A DNA stretch of 64,000 nt from Tausonia pullulans (GCA_951802195.1 OX637627.1:124001-188000), one strand, 5' to 3'. Positions 37,596-50,038 are shown, counted from the first letter of the stretch. Numbers and translations: made by a program. Notes: generated by a model not told the origin, from the sequence alone.

Positions 37596-40218
37596 ACAGA
37601 ATCCCGCAGGCCATATTTGGACACTCACTCACATACCAGTACTCTCTTCGCGCCTCCCCCGCTCGTCTTTCCTTTTGCTTTCACCATCCCTTTGTTCTTC
37701 TGCCCACGTTATCTCTCTTGTTTAATGATTGATACCTGTGATTCATCTATTCTCTCTCTCCTGGGCTCTCGGAGGTCAGCAACGAGCGGGCGGGCGCTGT
37801 GTTTAGAAGAGGAGCCAGAAAGAGACGAGGTAGTCAATTTGCACGATAAGTAGCACAAAAAAGCGTCCGAGTCGCTCTGCTTCGGCTGTTACCACGAAGG
37901 ACATCAGCGTCGTACGCCATGATGGAGGAGCAAGACTTGCGATGGTGGCACCAGCCGAACGCGCCTCTCAGGCTAAAGCGTGAATTGAACTGAGCCTTGT
38001 CCCCGGATCGCTTGTATTAAATCGTGCCAGAAGTGAGGATATGTGATTAGAATCAACGTCTTGAGGGAATTGCGGTTGACAAGCTGAAGAGGCCCGTTTG
38101 CTGTCGAAGACTGAAGGAGAGCGAAGCGCAGAAGGGAAATCAAGGGAGAGGGACCCAGCCTCGAAGCTCATGAGCGCCTCGGCTGCCAATGCTACACACA
38201 GCAGCCGTGAGTAGAGGGTATCATATTCTCAACCGACTCCTGTGGTGGTGTGAGAGGACACGAGTGTGCTGTTTCGTCTCCCTCTTGCTCAGGTTCTGAG
38301 ACGACTGAACCCAACCTATATTCTTCCCTCTCGCCGTCGTTTAGGATCATCCAGCCACGCCGCGCCACCGTCCGCGCGCTCTTTCGCACCTCCATGTGGC
38401 ACACATTTGAACAAACTCTGTTCGTCAGGTCTCAATACGTGCCTTTCACTCACATTGGCGCAAGTTTTGTTGATCCTCGTCTAAAGGTTCTGCTGGCAGT
38501 CTTACGACCCGATGGTCGTGGTCCAAATCCACCCTCATAGCGGGTCGGGGATCTGGGAAAACAACATTTGGCGGCGATGCCCGAGCCGATTGCGACGCCC
38601 GAGCCGACTGCGACGCCCAAGCCGACTGCGACGCCCAAGCCGACTGCGACGCCCGAGTCGACTGCGACGCCCGAGTCGACTGCGACGCCCGAGTCGACTG
38701 CAAAGAAACGGGAAGCCTACTGAGTGAAACGTCCTATCCGTTCTTCGCACCTTATCAACTCTATAGCCGATAGACTAAGTGTGGTCGCTTGACTGCACGG
38801 ACAATGATGAATTGAGCGAGCGAGGCTGCCGCCTCTAGCACGAAAGTACGCCTCGTAATGGTCCTTCCTCCTTCGATGAACGATCCGAACGCTTCTGCCC
38901 CATATTATTTTGTCATGAGATCACAAGCAACTCCGCCAAAGACATACCGAATGTAATTTAGACGATCGCATTCGCGCGCGCGCGCCGGTTCGGTCCGATT
39001 TCCCAGGTGTGGCGGCGCTAGAGAGTTGCGGCGTCAGGAACCAAAGGTGCCATTCACAGGCCGCGCGAGTGAGTGGCTGCATTTCGTTTGGCGTGCTTTA
39101 ATCTTGTTATCAAGCGAGAGAATTAATGACACCGCTCTGCTTGACTGCGTATGAAGAGCCTTCACATCTCCTACCATCGTTCATCCTTCCCCTTCTGCCT
39201 TTCTTGCTCAGTTTTCCTCCTTGCTCTCGCCCATCTTGGCGCACCAGGGCGGAAGAAGCTCCCGATGTTCCCGCACTCCGCCCTGGATCGGCGCTCTCTC
39301 TCTCTGCTTCCGAAAGAGCGAGAGACAGAGCGCGGAGGGAAACCCTGGAAACCATCCTTCGCGAAAGAACGGGGTGGTGGCATGGCGTCACTGTGGTTTA
39401 GACTCGTGATCAATGGGACGTTTAGGGCTACTACAGAGCAGAGAGTAGCGAAAGAATTGAGGGCGAGCAAGTGACCGGCGCTTCCCACTTGTCTGGTCAT
39501 CTGGCTGGGCGGAGTATGAGGTATGACGACGTTGCTGGCAAGCAGCAACCAGTCAGGGGTGAAAAGGGGTTGATTCATGGAGAAAACTGAGCAGCCGCCG
39601 GCGAAGAGAGCAAGAAGGGTAAGCAGCGTCACAGAGAAAGCAGGACGAAAGCGGCCTTTAACCAGGCGGGGAAACCGCTGCCCGGCCGTGGCCCCACAGA
39701 CGAAAGCAAGGGAGAAGACGACGACGTCGACGGCGGGCCACTTGCACTTTCTTTCTTCACCTTTCCGTCAACCCGTCTCTCCTTCGGAATCAACACATCA
39801 TACCGATTCGTCACCCCCAGGCGATGAGATCCTCGTAGAGCGACGCAGCCGAACTCGCTCCGCCTCTTCTCACCCGCTCAATACCTCGCGTCTACTTCCT
39901 TTCTCGCTGCCTGCTCCTTTCCGTCTCCATTCGCCATCCCACACGAGCCAGCCAGCCCTAGCCCGCGCCCCACCGTCCAACCGTTCTCTCGCTTTACTAG
40001 CAAGGGTTATCTCTATTTGCTCTCAAGCCTCGTCACCGCCTGCAGGCTCTGCGTTCCTTCGCGAGCAGCCAGCCGACGCTGCCGCTTCCGGCCAACACAC
40101 GGTCAGCCCTGCCGTCCCAGCTCGCTCGCGCCCTTCCCTCCTTGGCGCGAAGGGGGCTCGTGGCTCATTCATGCTCTTTCTCTCTCGTTCTTCCATGGTA
40201 TTCAGTGATTCATCTGTG
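37596..40218. other. ORF-poor intergenic region
   Basis: This is about 2.6 kb without a supportable gene up to the chosen start of the RhoGEF. It contains the 18-bp tandem repeat at 38576-38701, a (CG)7 run at about 38973-38986, and from 39577 an open frame that continues in phase into the RhoGEF and may be its 5' UTR or an N-terminal extension. The composition of 37750-39500 is less GC-rich than that of the genes. Confidence 0.45.
38576..38701. repeat. Seven-unit 18-bp tandem repeat
   Basis: Seven head-to-tail copies follow the consensus GACGCCCGAGCCGACTGC. Units 3 and 4 share a CAAG variant and units 5 to 7 share a GAGTCG variant, so the array grew by local duplication of neighbours. The unit is a multiple of three with no stops, so several frames stay open. 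One frame, from ATG 38577 to TGA 38723, spells ATPEPT-like hexapeptides (48 residues), the kind of linker common in secreted proteins. I found no exons to attach it to. Confidence 0.9.
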
Positions 40219-43200
40219 ATGCTCGAGGTGCCGGCTTCGTCAACCGCGTCCAAGGCTCATCGTCGGCGGTCTCTTCCGCCGCTCCTCGACCCGCTCTTTG
40301 GCTTGTCCTCGTCAAGCAAGCAGCGGTCTTCAATGAAGACTGCTGCCTCCTCCAGCTCCCGGGCCTCGCCTCCCTGCTCGTTGTCGACACCACCGCCGCC
40401 GCCGTCAACGATGCCCTCACCAGCAGCAACAGGGACGTCGACAGTCACCTCGACTCGCCTGACTTCACCTGTCACGACGACGAGCCCCGCGCGTTCCGGC
40501 GGCAGCGTCGATGTTGTGACGTCGGGGGCGGCTACGGGTGTCGCCGCGACTTTGACGACGGCGACAACAACGAGCGGAAGTGACAACAGTAACAACACCC
40601 GAAGAACTGGGTCTACTCCCCTGCAAGGAAAGCCCTCCTCCCCATCGTCTTCCTCGTCATTCTTCCCATCATCGACCGGCGGCGACGAACCTGGGACGAC
40701 GCCATCGCCCTCCTTCACTGTCGTTCGACGGCCCCGCCGGGGAACGCCCGGCGTAGCAGGCGGCGGCGCTCGCACCTCGTCCTACTACTCTGTGGGGAGC
40801 AGCTCTTCGCGTCCCTCGATAGTGGACGAGACTACTGCTGTTACTGCTGGCGAATCTCTGGCTTCCTTTGACCATGCTTCCTCATCTCCTCACCCATCAC
40901 CGACCACAAGCCACCCGAGCAGGGTCCTCCACATCCACATCCCGAGTAACTCGGCGCCTCCACCCTCGCCCGCCCAGCTCGCCCCTCGCTCCCTGCCCTC
41001 ATCAACAGCAACCACGACGAGAAGAACTGCTGACTCGGGCAGCACACTTTCGTGCCACCACCCTCCGTACGCCGGCGCCCCCCCGGATATGCTTGAGCTC
41101 TCGCTCGGAGCCGTGCCTGGCCCTACTACAGTGGCGCCGGCGGCAAGACCAAACCTTGGGATGAGGGGTGTCACCGCGTCGCTTTCCCCCTCCTCTTCCT
41201 CACCGACCTCCTCTTTCTCCGGCTCGCCGATCCCCGCGACAACGGAGATGGCCTCCCTTTTCTTCCCCCCTCGAGCTGCTGGCCGGCCCTCCTCCCAAGC
41301 CGCTGCCTCTTCTCTCGCCTCCGGCCCCGCCGAGGCCGGTGGCGTTCTCTCTCCTGCATCGACATTGCGCTCGAGCCAATGCTCTTCAAGTACTCCTACG
41401 GGCGGGCCTTTCGACCATGACGGCCCCCGCACCGCTAGCAGCGACCTCCTCGGGAATGGCCTGAGCCTGGGGCGACCTCCGTTCGCCGTCTTGGCAGACG
41501 ACGTTCACCACCACCACTCGCTTCCGCTCCTCTCGTCCGACCAACAGCAACAGCAGTCGCAACCCTCATCAAGTTCCCCCTCATCGCCTTGCCCACTCGG
41601 TCGCGCCAACTCGGCCCCGCCGACGATACGGCGTCGGCGGGACGCTGCAAGCCCCTCTCCGCCTGCTTCAGGCAACGCATTCGACTCCTCCACATCCTCC
41701 TCCTGCTCGTGCTCCTCGACAACGACGACCTCGGATGAGGCTGCTGGCGTCAATGGCGTACGCATCGGCGCTAATGGGCCCCTCACTCCTGGTCCCCCGC
41801 TGCTCCTCCACTCGCCGTCGGGGAACTCCTCGACGGACACGTCCGCCCTGCTCGCGGCCTTCGCATCGGCTCGTCACCATGAGGACGCAATCCCCGTTCA
41901 ATCCTCCTCCTCGTCCGCCAAAACAACCCGACCCAGGTCCAAGACGGACCTCAGTTCATACGACTTTCCATCGGCCGCGCCACACTTCCACCTCCCGGCT
42001 CGGGCAGCGCTCAGGCCCTGGCCCAGCCCCACTAATATGGGCGCAGCCTCCTCCTCGGCAGTCGATCATAGGGATCAGAGAGGGGCCATCATCCCAGACA
42101 CCGTCCCCATCCACGCTGGGTCAGTCTTTGACCCCTCGGATGATGAGGACGAGGCTGGTACTGCTCGTGGGGTCCTCCACCCTGGCCTTGTGGCAGCATC
42201 AAATGGCTCGAGGATGGATCACGATGGGAACGAAATTCGCCCTTCAATACCTCGAAGAATCTCAAGTACAAGGCCGATTGTCATCTCTCAGAGGAAGAGC
42301 TCGCTCCTCCTTCCTAAGGGCAAGGAGCGTGTCGGCGAGGCGCTCCCTGCTTCCTCATCTACGTGTGGGACGCTGACGGCAGCGGCATCCGTCGCACTGA
42401 GCCAGCCAGACAAGCGCGTCTTCAAGCTTTGGGAACTCGTCGAGGGCGAGGTGCAGTACACCGAGGATCTTGTGACGCTTGTACATGTGAGTAGCTCATT
42501 CTCCTCTTATGCATCTCTCCGAACTCACGCTGATATGCGTCCACCCTCTCAGGTCTATCTGCACCACCTCTACCTCCTCCCATCATTTTGCCCCTCACGC
42601 CGCGCGATCATTGCCCGCAATACGCTCGATCTCCTCATGCTCCACAAGCGGTTCTCCAAAGCCCTCGTCGACGTTCTCGCCGAGGAAGGAATCCGACCTG
42701 TCGCCCCGCCTACGGCCCCACTCGAGGAGCGTAGCATTGTGCGCGCCTCGAGGCGGATCGCGGCTGTCTTTGTTCACGAAGTGCGTGGAAAGACGCGCGT
42801 GCGTCGTGTTTCTAGGTTAGGCCGCTGACCACTCTCTGCTATCTGTCTTACATAGGCGCCGGATTTTGCTGCCTACCAGGAGTATTGTTCTGGCCATGAC
42901 GAGGCCCTCGCCGTCATTCGCGAAGTTGAGCTCACCCCTGAGTGGCTCGCCTTCGAACGGCGGTGCTCGGCGCTTGCGGCCAGCCGGACAAGGCCTGATC
43001 TCCAGACGCTGCTTGACAAGGCCGAAGAGGACACAGAGGTCAAGTTTTCATCATCATCAACGTCGACGACGCCTTTTATTTTCAGCAAAACGGCACCTTA
43101 CGCTGCTCCTGTGGCTCCTTCGACGGCGCGTACTGACGGGGTCTCCTCCTCCATCGACGCGAATCGGTCGGGGCGGCGCGCTTCGATGCCACCGTCTATC

Positions 43201-46200
43201 ATGGCAACGCCTCCGACTCCGACGCTCGCGTCGACGCCCTCCCCGGCTTCGAGGCTCATGCTCCGGGATCTACTCATCAAGCCAGTCCAGCGGATCTGTC
43301 GCTACCCGCTTGTTCTCACCTCGCTTCTCGGTTCGCAAAAGGCCATCGCCGCCGCCGCAAGCTCCTCGGACCATGATGGTGACGAGAGCGAGGACGAGGG
43401 TGAAGACCTGGAGAACGCGCTTGGGGTCATGCGGGCTGTCGCGGAGGGAGTCGACGAGGCGACCCAGAGCAAGGCGAACAGGGCGAGGACGAATCTCATC
43501 TGGGAGCGTTTCGAGCAGCATGTGGTTCGTCTGTTCTCCTACTCCCTTCCAAAAGCCTAAAGCTCCGGCGGCCTCCCTACTTATGACTCCGACCGCCGTT
43601 TCCTAACTCGCTCTTTCTCCCTCGCACATCACCTAGTCACTCACACCTGCCATCATTCGCGCGCTCGATGATTGTCTCCTCGTGGGAGCTCTTGACGTCA
43701 TCTACCAGCACGCGACGTACGCCCCGCTCCTCCCGCCCATCAAAGTCCGGTATCTCGCCGCGTTCCTATTCGCGGACTACCTCGTCCTCGCCAAAGTCCG
43801 CAAGGGGAGAGCCTACCAGGCATTGTTCTACATGTCGATCCGCACAATGAGCATCGTCGATGGCGCGAGCCTAGGGTCCGAAAGTGAGTTTTCGTTCTCG
43901 CTGCTTCACTTCTGCCAGGTGGCCCGCATTTTTTTAATACTCTGTCTCATATCTAGCCCTGCTCTCCGACTCGGTCCGCCTCGTCGGGAACGGTTACTCG
44001 TACGAGCTTGGCACATCGTGCCCGCGCGAAAAACAAATCTGGCTCTCCGCTCTCCGGGCAGCGCAGAGCGCGTCGTCGTCGTCGCACAAAATACCGTTCC
44101 CTACGTCTGCCCCCGAGATCTTCCCTCCGAGGGTCATTGCCCGTCGAATGTCGTCGTACAACGCGGGCGAGGTCAAGGAGCTCAGCTGTACGGCCGCAGC
44201 AGCGGCGGCGGCGGGTGGGTCTGTTGCAGGAGGTTCGGCCGCCATTGACAATCTCAACGTTGTCGGGGGTAAGCGCAACTCGCTTCCCGGTCTGGAGTTG
44301 TCGACGTCAAGCTTTGCCGAGGCGGCCTCTTCAGACGCCAGCGGCTTTGTCTCGGCCAGCTCCACGCCTTGGACTTCGCGCTCTCCCTCGGCCCTCAACT
44401 CACCGACGCTCTCGACCTTCCCACTCGCCCCCGGGTCCAGCGGTTCCTCGTCTTCCTCGGCTTACCCTACGTCTTTCGCCTTGCCCATGCTCAACTCAGC
44501 TTTCGCTCTTTCGTCTGTCAGCGGTGGTGGCCCCGCCTCATCTGCGGCCCCAATCCTCTTTCGAAAATGTTCGCCTCCTTTCAGAGAAGCCGTCAATCGC
44601 GCCCTGGCAGACGTGATGTCCGAGTCCATCGCGACGGCTCGCTCGCTCACTCAACTCGATAGGGGGTTCGCTCTCGACAGTGACGGCGGGCATCTCTCCC
44701 TGTCGTTCGCAACGATGACCAATTCGCCATCGAGGGGCTCCATTGGGTCTGCGGTGGATACGGTCAAGAGGAAGATGACGCCGAGAGAGGGAAGCCACCT
44801 CAGCCGGAGGAAAAGCCTGATTGACTTGCGCGTATGGACCGAGGGAGGCGGCCAAAGCCAACACGCCCCTGGCTCCTCATCAGCAACGGCGACGAAGTCG
44901 ATGTCGGTCTCACCTCATCACTCCCATCTCACGGCTATGAGTCCGTCGTCGTCAGCGTCATACTCTTCGACGGCGGCTGCGGGGGCATCCGCTCACCCAA
45001 TCCCAAGGACCAAATCCGATCTCGGGCTGTCGCGGAAGGACCACTTCCTTCGTCGTGCTTCGGTCGTCACCCTCTGGCCCGCGGGAGGCGACTCGTCGGG
45101 CAATATGCAGAAGAGCCCAACTGAGATGGAGGAGAGCGATGTCCTCAGGTTTAGTGGGCCACGCGGGAATGCCCATGCGCCCATTCGAGCCGCGACAGTC
45201 GATATGATCGGCCTCACGCCGCTGCGGGACGAATCATCGCTTTCGACGTCGCATTCGATGGAGAAGAGCCAGGGAGGTCGGCCGCCGTCATCATATCAGA
45301 CGATGAAGGCTTCCATCAAGCGCCGTTCGTCGTTCGTCGAGAACTGGACAAGCGGTGGACGGTCCAAGTCTCAGCCTCCTTCGCCGGCCATGTCGCGTCG
45401 GCCATTGCCCTTGACCGAGCTGCACTCTCAACCTCAGCAGTCGCCTACTCTTCCACCGATGCCGACGGCTGCCCCGGAAGAGCTCGCGGCTTCCCCTATC
45501 GGTGGCTCATCGATGGCCTCGTCAACTGTCTCACTCGCGGGCATCGTCGTCCCGCCCTCGTCAATGACGGCCAATGAAATCTCCCTCTTCCCCGCCGGTG
45601 GAAGGGACAACCGCAGCAACAGCAGCAGCAACAATAGTAACCCCTCGCTCCCGCCCGCTGTCCCGACCTCGTTGTCGAGGGACAGCAGCCCATCGGTCTC
45701 TCGGTCCAACTCACGTGTCTCGCTTGCAGCCTGGCCGATACCTGTTCGGAAGAAGTCGAGCGCCTCGACGTCAACCTCGAACGTCTCAGTCGTTCAGCAC
45801 GATGGTTCCTCTGCCCCTCCGTCCGCCTCGGCGTCCGTCACCCTCTCCCGACCAGGCCTCATCCAGCGGTCGCTCTCCTCCATCTCTCGTCGAAGGACCA
45901 AGTCCTCCACGATGGGCCAACCCCCTCCGTTGACCCTCGACCCGGAACTCGTTGCTCGTGCTAAAGACGCCAGTGGGGTCTCACTCAGCTCCGGGCCCCT
46001 TGGTGTTCGTACGTCGTCAAAGCTCGCTCCTCCTGCTGAGGGTGGTGCCGAGGCAACGGAATTGTCCGCCCCCGTCCTCTCCCCTCTGATGCCGCTATCG
46101 CCGTTCGAGGTCGAGGGTATGACAACGACGGACGAGCACGGCGTACAGCAGATGACGACGATAGCCCCCTTGGACCAGTCACTCGATACTAAGGACAATA

Positions 46201-46433
46201 CGTTGACGGACTTTTTCACCGCTGCTGCCGCTCGACCGGCCTCGTCGTCACCACGCGGCAGCGGTGGCGAACAAGTACAGCAGCAGCCGGAGACCTCGTC
46301 GTCGCCCTCCGGCTCAACGAGCGACGATGGGTTTGCTGCTAGTGCTCCTCTCAAAAAGAGGCGCAGTCTTCGTTGGGGCGCTGGCTTCGCGAGGTCCATG
46401 GGTTTCACGCCATTGCCTAATCCCTCGACTTGA
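40219..46433 (+). CDS. Rho guanine nucleotide exchange factor (DH-PH), large
   Basis: Five exons close in phase: 40219-42486, 42553-42780, 42856-43521, 43637-43883 and 43957-46433. They give 1,961 residues. The first ~730 are Ser/Pro/Thr-rich. A Dbl-homology domain starts at KLWELVEGEVQYTEDLVTLV (about 737-756), includes DLLMLHKRFSKALVDVL and the conserved LLIKPVQRICRYPLVLTSLL, and ends around the third intron. A PH-like region follows (YLAAFLFADYLVLAKVRK, then SYELGTSCPREKQIWLSALR). The remaining ~750 residues are again Ser-rich. DH-PH proteins load GTP onto Rho or Cdc42 GTPases at the cell cortex; the target GTPase cannot be told. The frame is open in phase back to an ATG at 39577, but I prefer 40219 because the upstream part looks like leader sequence. 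A low-complexity, acidic insert interrupts the DH domain. Confidence 0.88.
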
Positions 46434-47181
46434 TTTCTCCTCTGATTCATTCTTGCTTTGGCTCTCCCTGCCTTTGCTATCTCCCTTCCTCTTTCCTCCT
46501 CCCACTATTTGTACTCTGTTCTCTGTCTCTCCTGTACGCTCGGCCTCTATCGTCTTCCACCTCTTCTGCGCTGCCCTTGCCCCAACCTCCTTTAATCTAC
46601 ACACGCACCTCCTCATCCTCTCGAAAAAGTTCTTTACTGTGTATCCTGCTCCTGCTTTTGTCGACTGTCTCTGATGCATGCATCGATTACCCTTGGGCTT
46701 CCCGTTGCCACCCGCTCTTTCGAACCACTTTTGGCGCCACCATGAACTGTCTTTTCTCGTTCGTGCCACTCGTCATCGTCGACAATGACGTCGTGCGAGG
46801 TAAGCATGTGGCAGGACGGAAGGTCCTCTCCCCTCCTCGCAAAGGAAAGAGGAAGAAGAGAGCACGTAAGAGCGGGCAGCTGGGAGGCCGATGAGCAGAC
46901 GTCACTCGGCATCGCAAGCCAGAGGCCAAGTGCTTGCAGCGGTGGATTGGACTGGCTGCGCGGAGCCAAGCCTGTTCCTCAATGCACTGTCCCCTGATAG
47001 TCAAGCTAGCGAGCCTCGACCCGACGGCACGCCCGCCCGCGTTCTGCCTTTCGCCGTCCGTCCTACATCCCTCCGCTGCCATCCTTCCCCTCGTTCCTTC
47101 AACGCCGCCGACGTCCTTCCTACGCCCTTGGTCCCTATCGCCCCCGTCCGACGTCTGCCTTCGTCCTCCCGCTCAGGCCAA
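46434..47181. other. Intergenic region between the RhoGEF and the GPI-type protein
   Basis: The 748 bp start with about 200 bp of strongly pyrimidine-rich sequence on the + strand, probably RhoGEF 3' UTR and flank. They end with the promoter and C/T-rich leader of the next gene. Short frames show no similarity that I recognise. Confidence 0.4.
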
Positions 47182-48850
47182 ATGCTTGCCTCGCTCCCCT
47201 CCCTCGCGCTGGGCCTCGGTGAGTCCAGGCCCTCGCACTCGCTCGCGCGCCCTTGAGTGATATAGGGCGAGAGCAGGGCACCCTGGGTGCTTCCTCACTC
47301 GCCCGCTCTCTTTGTCGCTACTTCCTCGCCTCTGAGCTTGCTTGAGGGCGATGTGTTCAGCGTAGAGGGTTCCCCATAGCTGACAACACCTCTCGTCTAC
47401 CGTTTGGACCACGTCTCCCCGCTTCCCTCACCTTGCCCGCGCGGTTCCCTGCCTCTACATTCGATTGTTGTCTCTCTGCCCCCTTAGCGCTCCTCGCCCC
47501 TGCCTCTGCTGCTGCCCACTCGCCGCTCGTGGCCCGTCAGGCGACGGCCACCACGGCCCTTGCTGCTCTCCAGAACAACCTGGCGACAATCATCATTCCC
47601 TCGTGCACGACGACGTGCACGCCCATGGTCGCTCAAGCTAACGTCCGTCCCGGTCTCTCTTCTTTCTCTCTCTTCTCTCGGGCTGACGTGGTCGCCTCCC
47701 CATCCCTACCTCTCAGGCCTGTACCCAGGACAGCTGTGCATGCGCGGCTGTGACGCAGACGACGACTTGCATGAACTGCATCGTCGCTGGGGTCGGCCTG
47801 ACCGCAGCATACATCAACGAGGCTCAGACGGGCTTCGAGGGTTAGTCGTCATAGCTGTCTCCCTCCCTGACCTCGCGTGTATGCTGATCTTTCGGATTGA
47901 TGGACACACGCAGCCTACGCCCAGGCCTGCTTCGACGAGGGCCTTATCACGGTCATTCCCGCCCTTACTCTCCCGGCGACCGCTACGTCTGTTTCCTCGG
48001 TTCGTCGTTGCACTCGGGCCATCTTCTCTACGCCACGTCCCCTTATCTGACAGAGTAACCTATCTCCACAGGCCCTCCCCTCTTCCGCCTCGCGGACCAC
48101 CTCTCGGTTGTCCTCAACCGTCGCTTCGTCCTCAGCCGTCGCGTCATCCTCTGCTGCCGTCGGTGCTGGAACGGGCACAACCTCGACGCTCGGGTACACG
48201 GCGTTCCAAACTTGGTTGGGGCTCTTCAACGGGTACTGCGCTACTGCTTGTACGCCTGTCACCAATGAGGTTGGGGTAAGTGCGGCACAGCAGCGCAATG
48301 GATAGAGTGGGATGACGACTGACTTGTCTCTCTGCTTTCTCCAGGCTTGCTCGACGGACGCGTGCCTGTGCACGCAGCAAACCCTCGACGATGGAGCCGT
48401 GCATCCCTTCCTCTTGCTTGTCTCTTTGTGGGACTGAGCGCTGACGACTCCCTTCTCGCCCTGTCTTAGACCTGCCAAGCCTGCGCCCTCCAAAACGCCG
48501 AAGGCGGCTTCACCCCTACCCAACTCAGCCAGCTCCAAACCGACTGGTCCCTCGCCCAAACTCGTTGCGGTCTCGTCGGCGTCGCACCCGTCAACACCGG
48601 CGCGACACTCGCAACGCAAACACTGACGACCAACTCCAACGGAGGGCAAGTGCCCACGGGGACGCCGAAGCAGTCGTTCTATGAGCCGACGTATAACATT
48701 CTGAGCAAGTCGACGACGTCCGGCGTAACGGCGCAGACGGCGGCTGTTGGGGGAGTAAGCAGCGCGGCGACGAGCCGGGTGGCGATGGGGTGGTCGGTCG
48801 GATGCGCGGGTTTCGGTGCTGGTGTTGCTGGACTGCTGCTTGTGCTGTGA
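47182..48850 (+). CDS. Secreted GPI-type surface protein with two CFEM-like cysteine modules
   Basis: The predicted protein of about 300 residues starts with a signal peptide, MLASLPSLALGLALLAPASA, assembled across a 268-bp intron (exon 1 47182-47218, exon 2 from 47487, phase closed). It ends in a hydrophobic tail SVGCAGFGAGVAGLLLVL preceded by small residues, as in GPI-anchored proteins. Two modules repeat one cysteine pattern: CTTTCTPMVAQANACTQDSC with CACA and TCMNC, and later CATACTPVTNEVGACSTDAC with CLC and TCQAC. The spacing recalls fungal CFEM domains, which bind haem or act in adhesion, but lacks parts of the full eight-cysteine consensus. A Ser/Thr/Ala-rich linker separates the modules. 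At least six exons are present. The function is unassigned beyond the cell surface. Confidence 0.82.
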
Positions 48851-49801
48851 AAGGAACACTGGCGATTCGACCCAAGGATACTGAACCTGCATACAAGAAG
48901 GCTTTCGCTCCTATACATATTGTCTCTTCCTCCTTCTATTTTTACACCTTTATCCTCCAAACTTTACCCACTAACGGGCTTTGCTTAATGCCTTTGCAGT
49001 TCACTTTCTTTTCTTCTATATAGGTTTCATCTCGATTCTAGTCCTTAGAGCCAGCCACCTATCTTCCTATCTCTTTTGGCGGGCGAGCCACACTTTCTTT
49101 CAATCACTCTCTTTTCGCCCTGACCTTTGGCCCTTTTCTTTTCGTTTCTTTTCGTTCTTCTCTCTGTCATCTCTTTCCCGGGTTCGTCTGGGAACTTTCT
49201 AGTGGCATAAAATAGGATTATGCAGCTCGTTTGACTCCCCCCGGTGACGGTCATCCAGACACACTGCCCCTCACCGGAGTCAAGCGTGTCATCGCATCGC
49301 TTTCTCCCCACCCTCCGCCCTCACGTCACCCTCTCTCTCTTCTCTATCTATCCCATCGTACTTATCCTCCATCAGACTCTTGTTCATTGGAACTTAATTC
49401 CTGTGGTCTCCCCTCTCCTCCCTACTCTTCCTCCTTCTCCTCTCCCTCCTCTTCCTCCTCCCTGTGCAGTACGCATCCCTTCTACGCGCCGGTCTATCTC
49501 TTCTCTGACGACGTGCCTGTCCTCGGGTCGATGCAGGAGGGATGAGCAGCTTTCTGGCGGGCGGCGAAGGAAAGCGGAGGGGGAGGGGGGGGGTACCAGA
49601 TGAGCCTCGTCCGGAGCGCATCGCAAGGGCGATGATGGCGGAGGGGTTCCTTCCAGGCGCGCACGGCGGCCGATATCCACCCTCCCCCGCCGCTTTGTTC
49701 TGCTTTTAATCTCCGAGCTGCCCGTCCCCTCGGATGCAAAGCAGGGTTCGTCGGCTTCGTCGTCGAGGGTCGGTCGGAGGATTTACTCCCGGGTGGTGCC
49801 C

Positions 49802-49824
49802 GGGGGGGGGGGGGGGGGGGGGGG
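49802..49824. repeat. Poly-G run of 23
   Basis: Twenty-three consecutive G residues are preceded by GGTGGTGCCC. Such a run can form a G-quadruplex and is prone to length error in sequencing, so the exact count is uncertain. Confidence 0.85.
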
Positions 49825-49987
49825 TGTCTCACTTCCTAGATTACCGATTCTAGTCCGCGAAGATTTCATGCACCCGCCCCCCATCTGTTTGCTTCCAGTT
49901 CAACCGAGAGAAGACAGGCATGGAAGACAGGCATGCATGCAAGGAGAAGGAAGGGGGGAGAAAAGAAAAACAAGAAAGGAGAAATAA

Positions 49988-49988
49988 T

Positions 49989-50034
<46 letters not shown>
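49988..50034. repeat. (AG)n microsatellite
   Basis: About 23 AG dinucleotides, with one AAAG interruption, end five bases before the PSY2 stop codon. The run therefore lies at the start of the PSY2 3' UTR, where it is (CT)n in the transcript. Confidence 0.9.
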
Positions 50035-50037
<3 letters not shown>

Positions 50038-50038
50038 A

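Larger units (their letters stand above)
48851..50038. other. Intergenic region rich in simple repeats
   Basis: The 1.2 kb hold T/C-rich 3' flank (48900-49200), C/T-rich DNA (49300-49480), a 23-base poly-G run and a GA microsatellite next to the PSY2 stop codon (both listed separately). I see no gene. Confidence 0.45.

Noticed and set aside
38543-38723. Walker A-like GRGSGKTT followed by D-C-rich repeats in one frame over the 18-bp array
   Set aside because: No NTPase domain follows, the frame is open mainly because of the repeat, and the upstream frame has no supporting motif. It is treated as coincidence.
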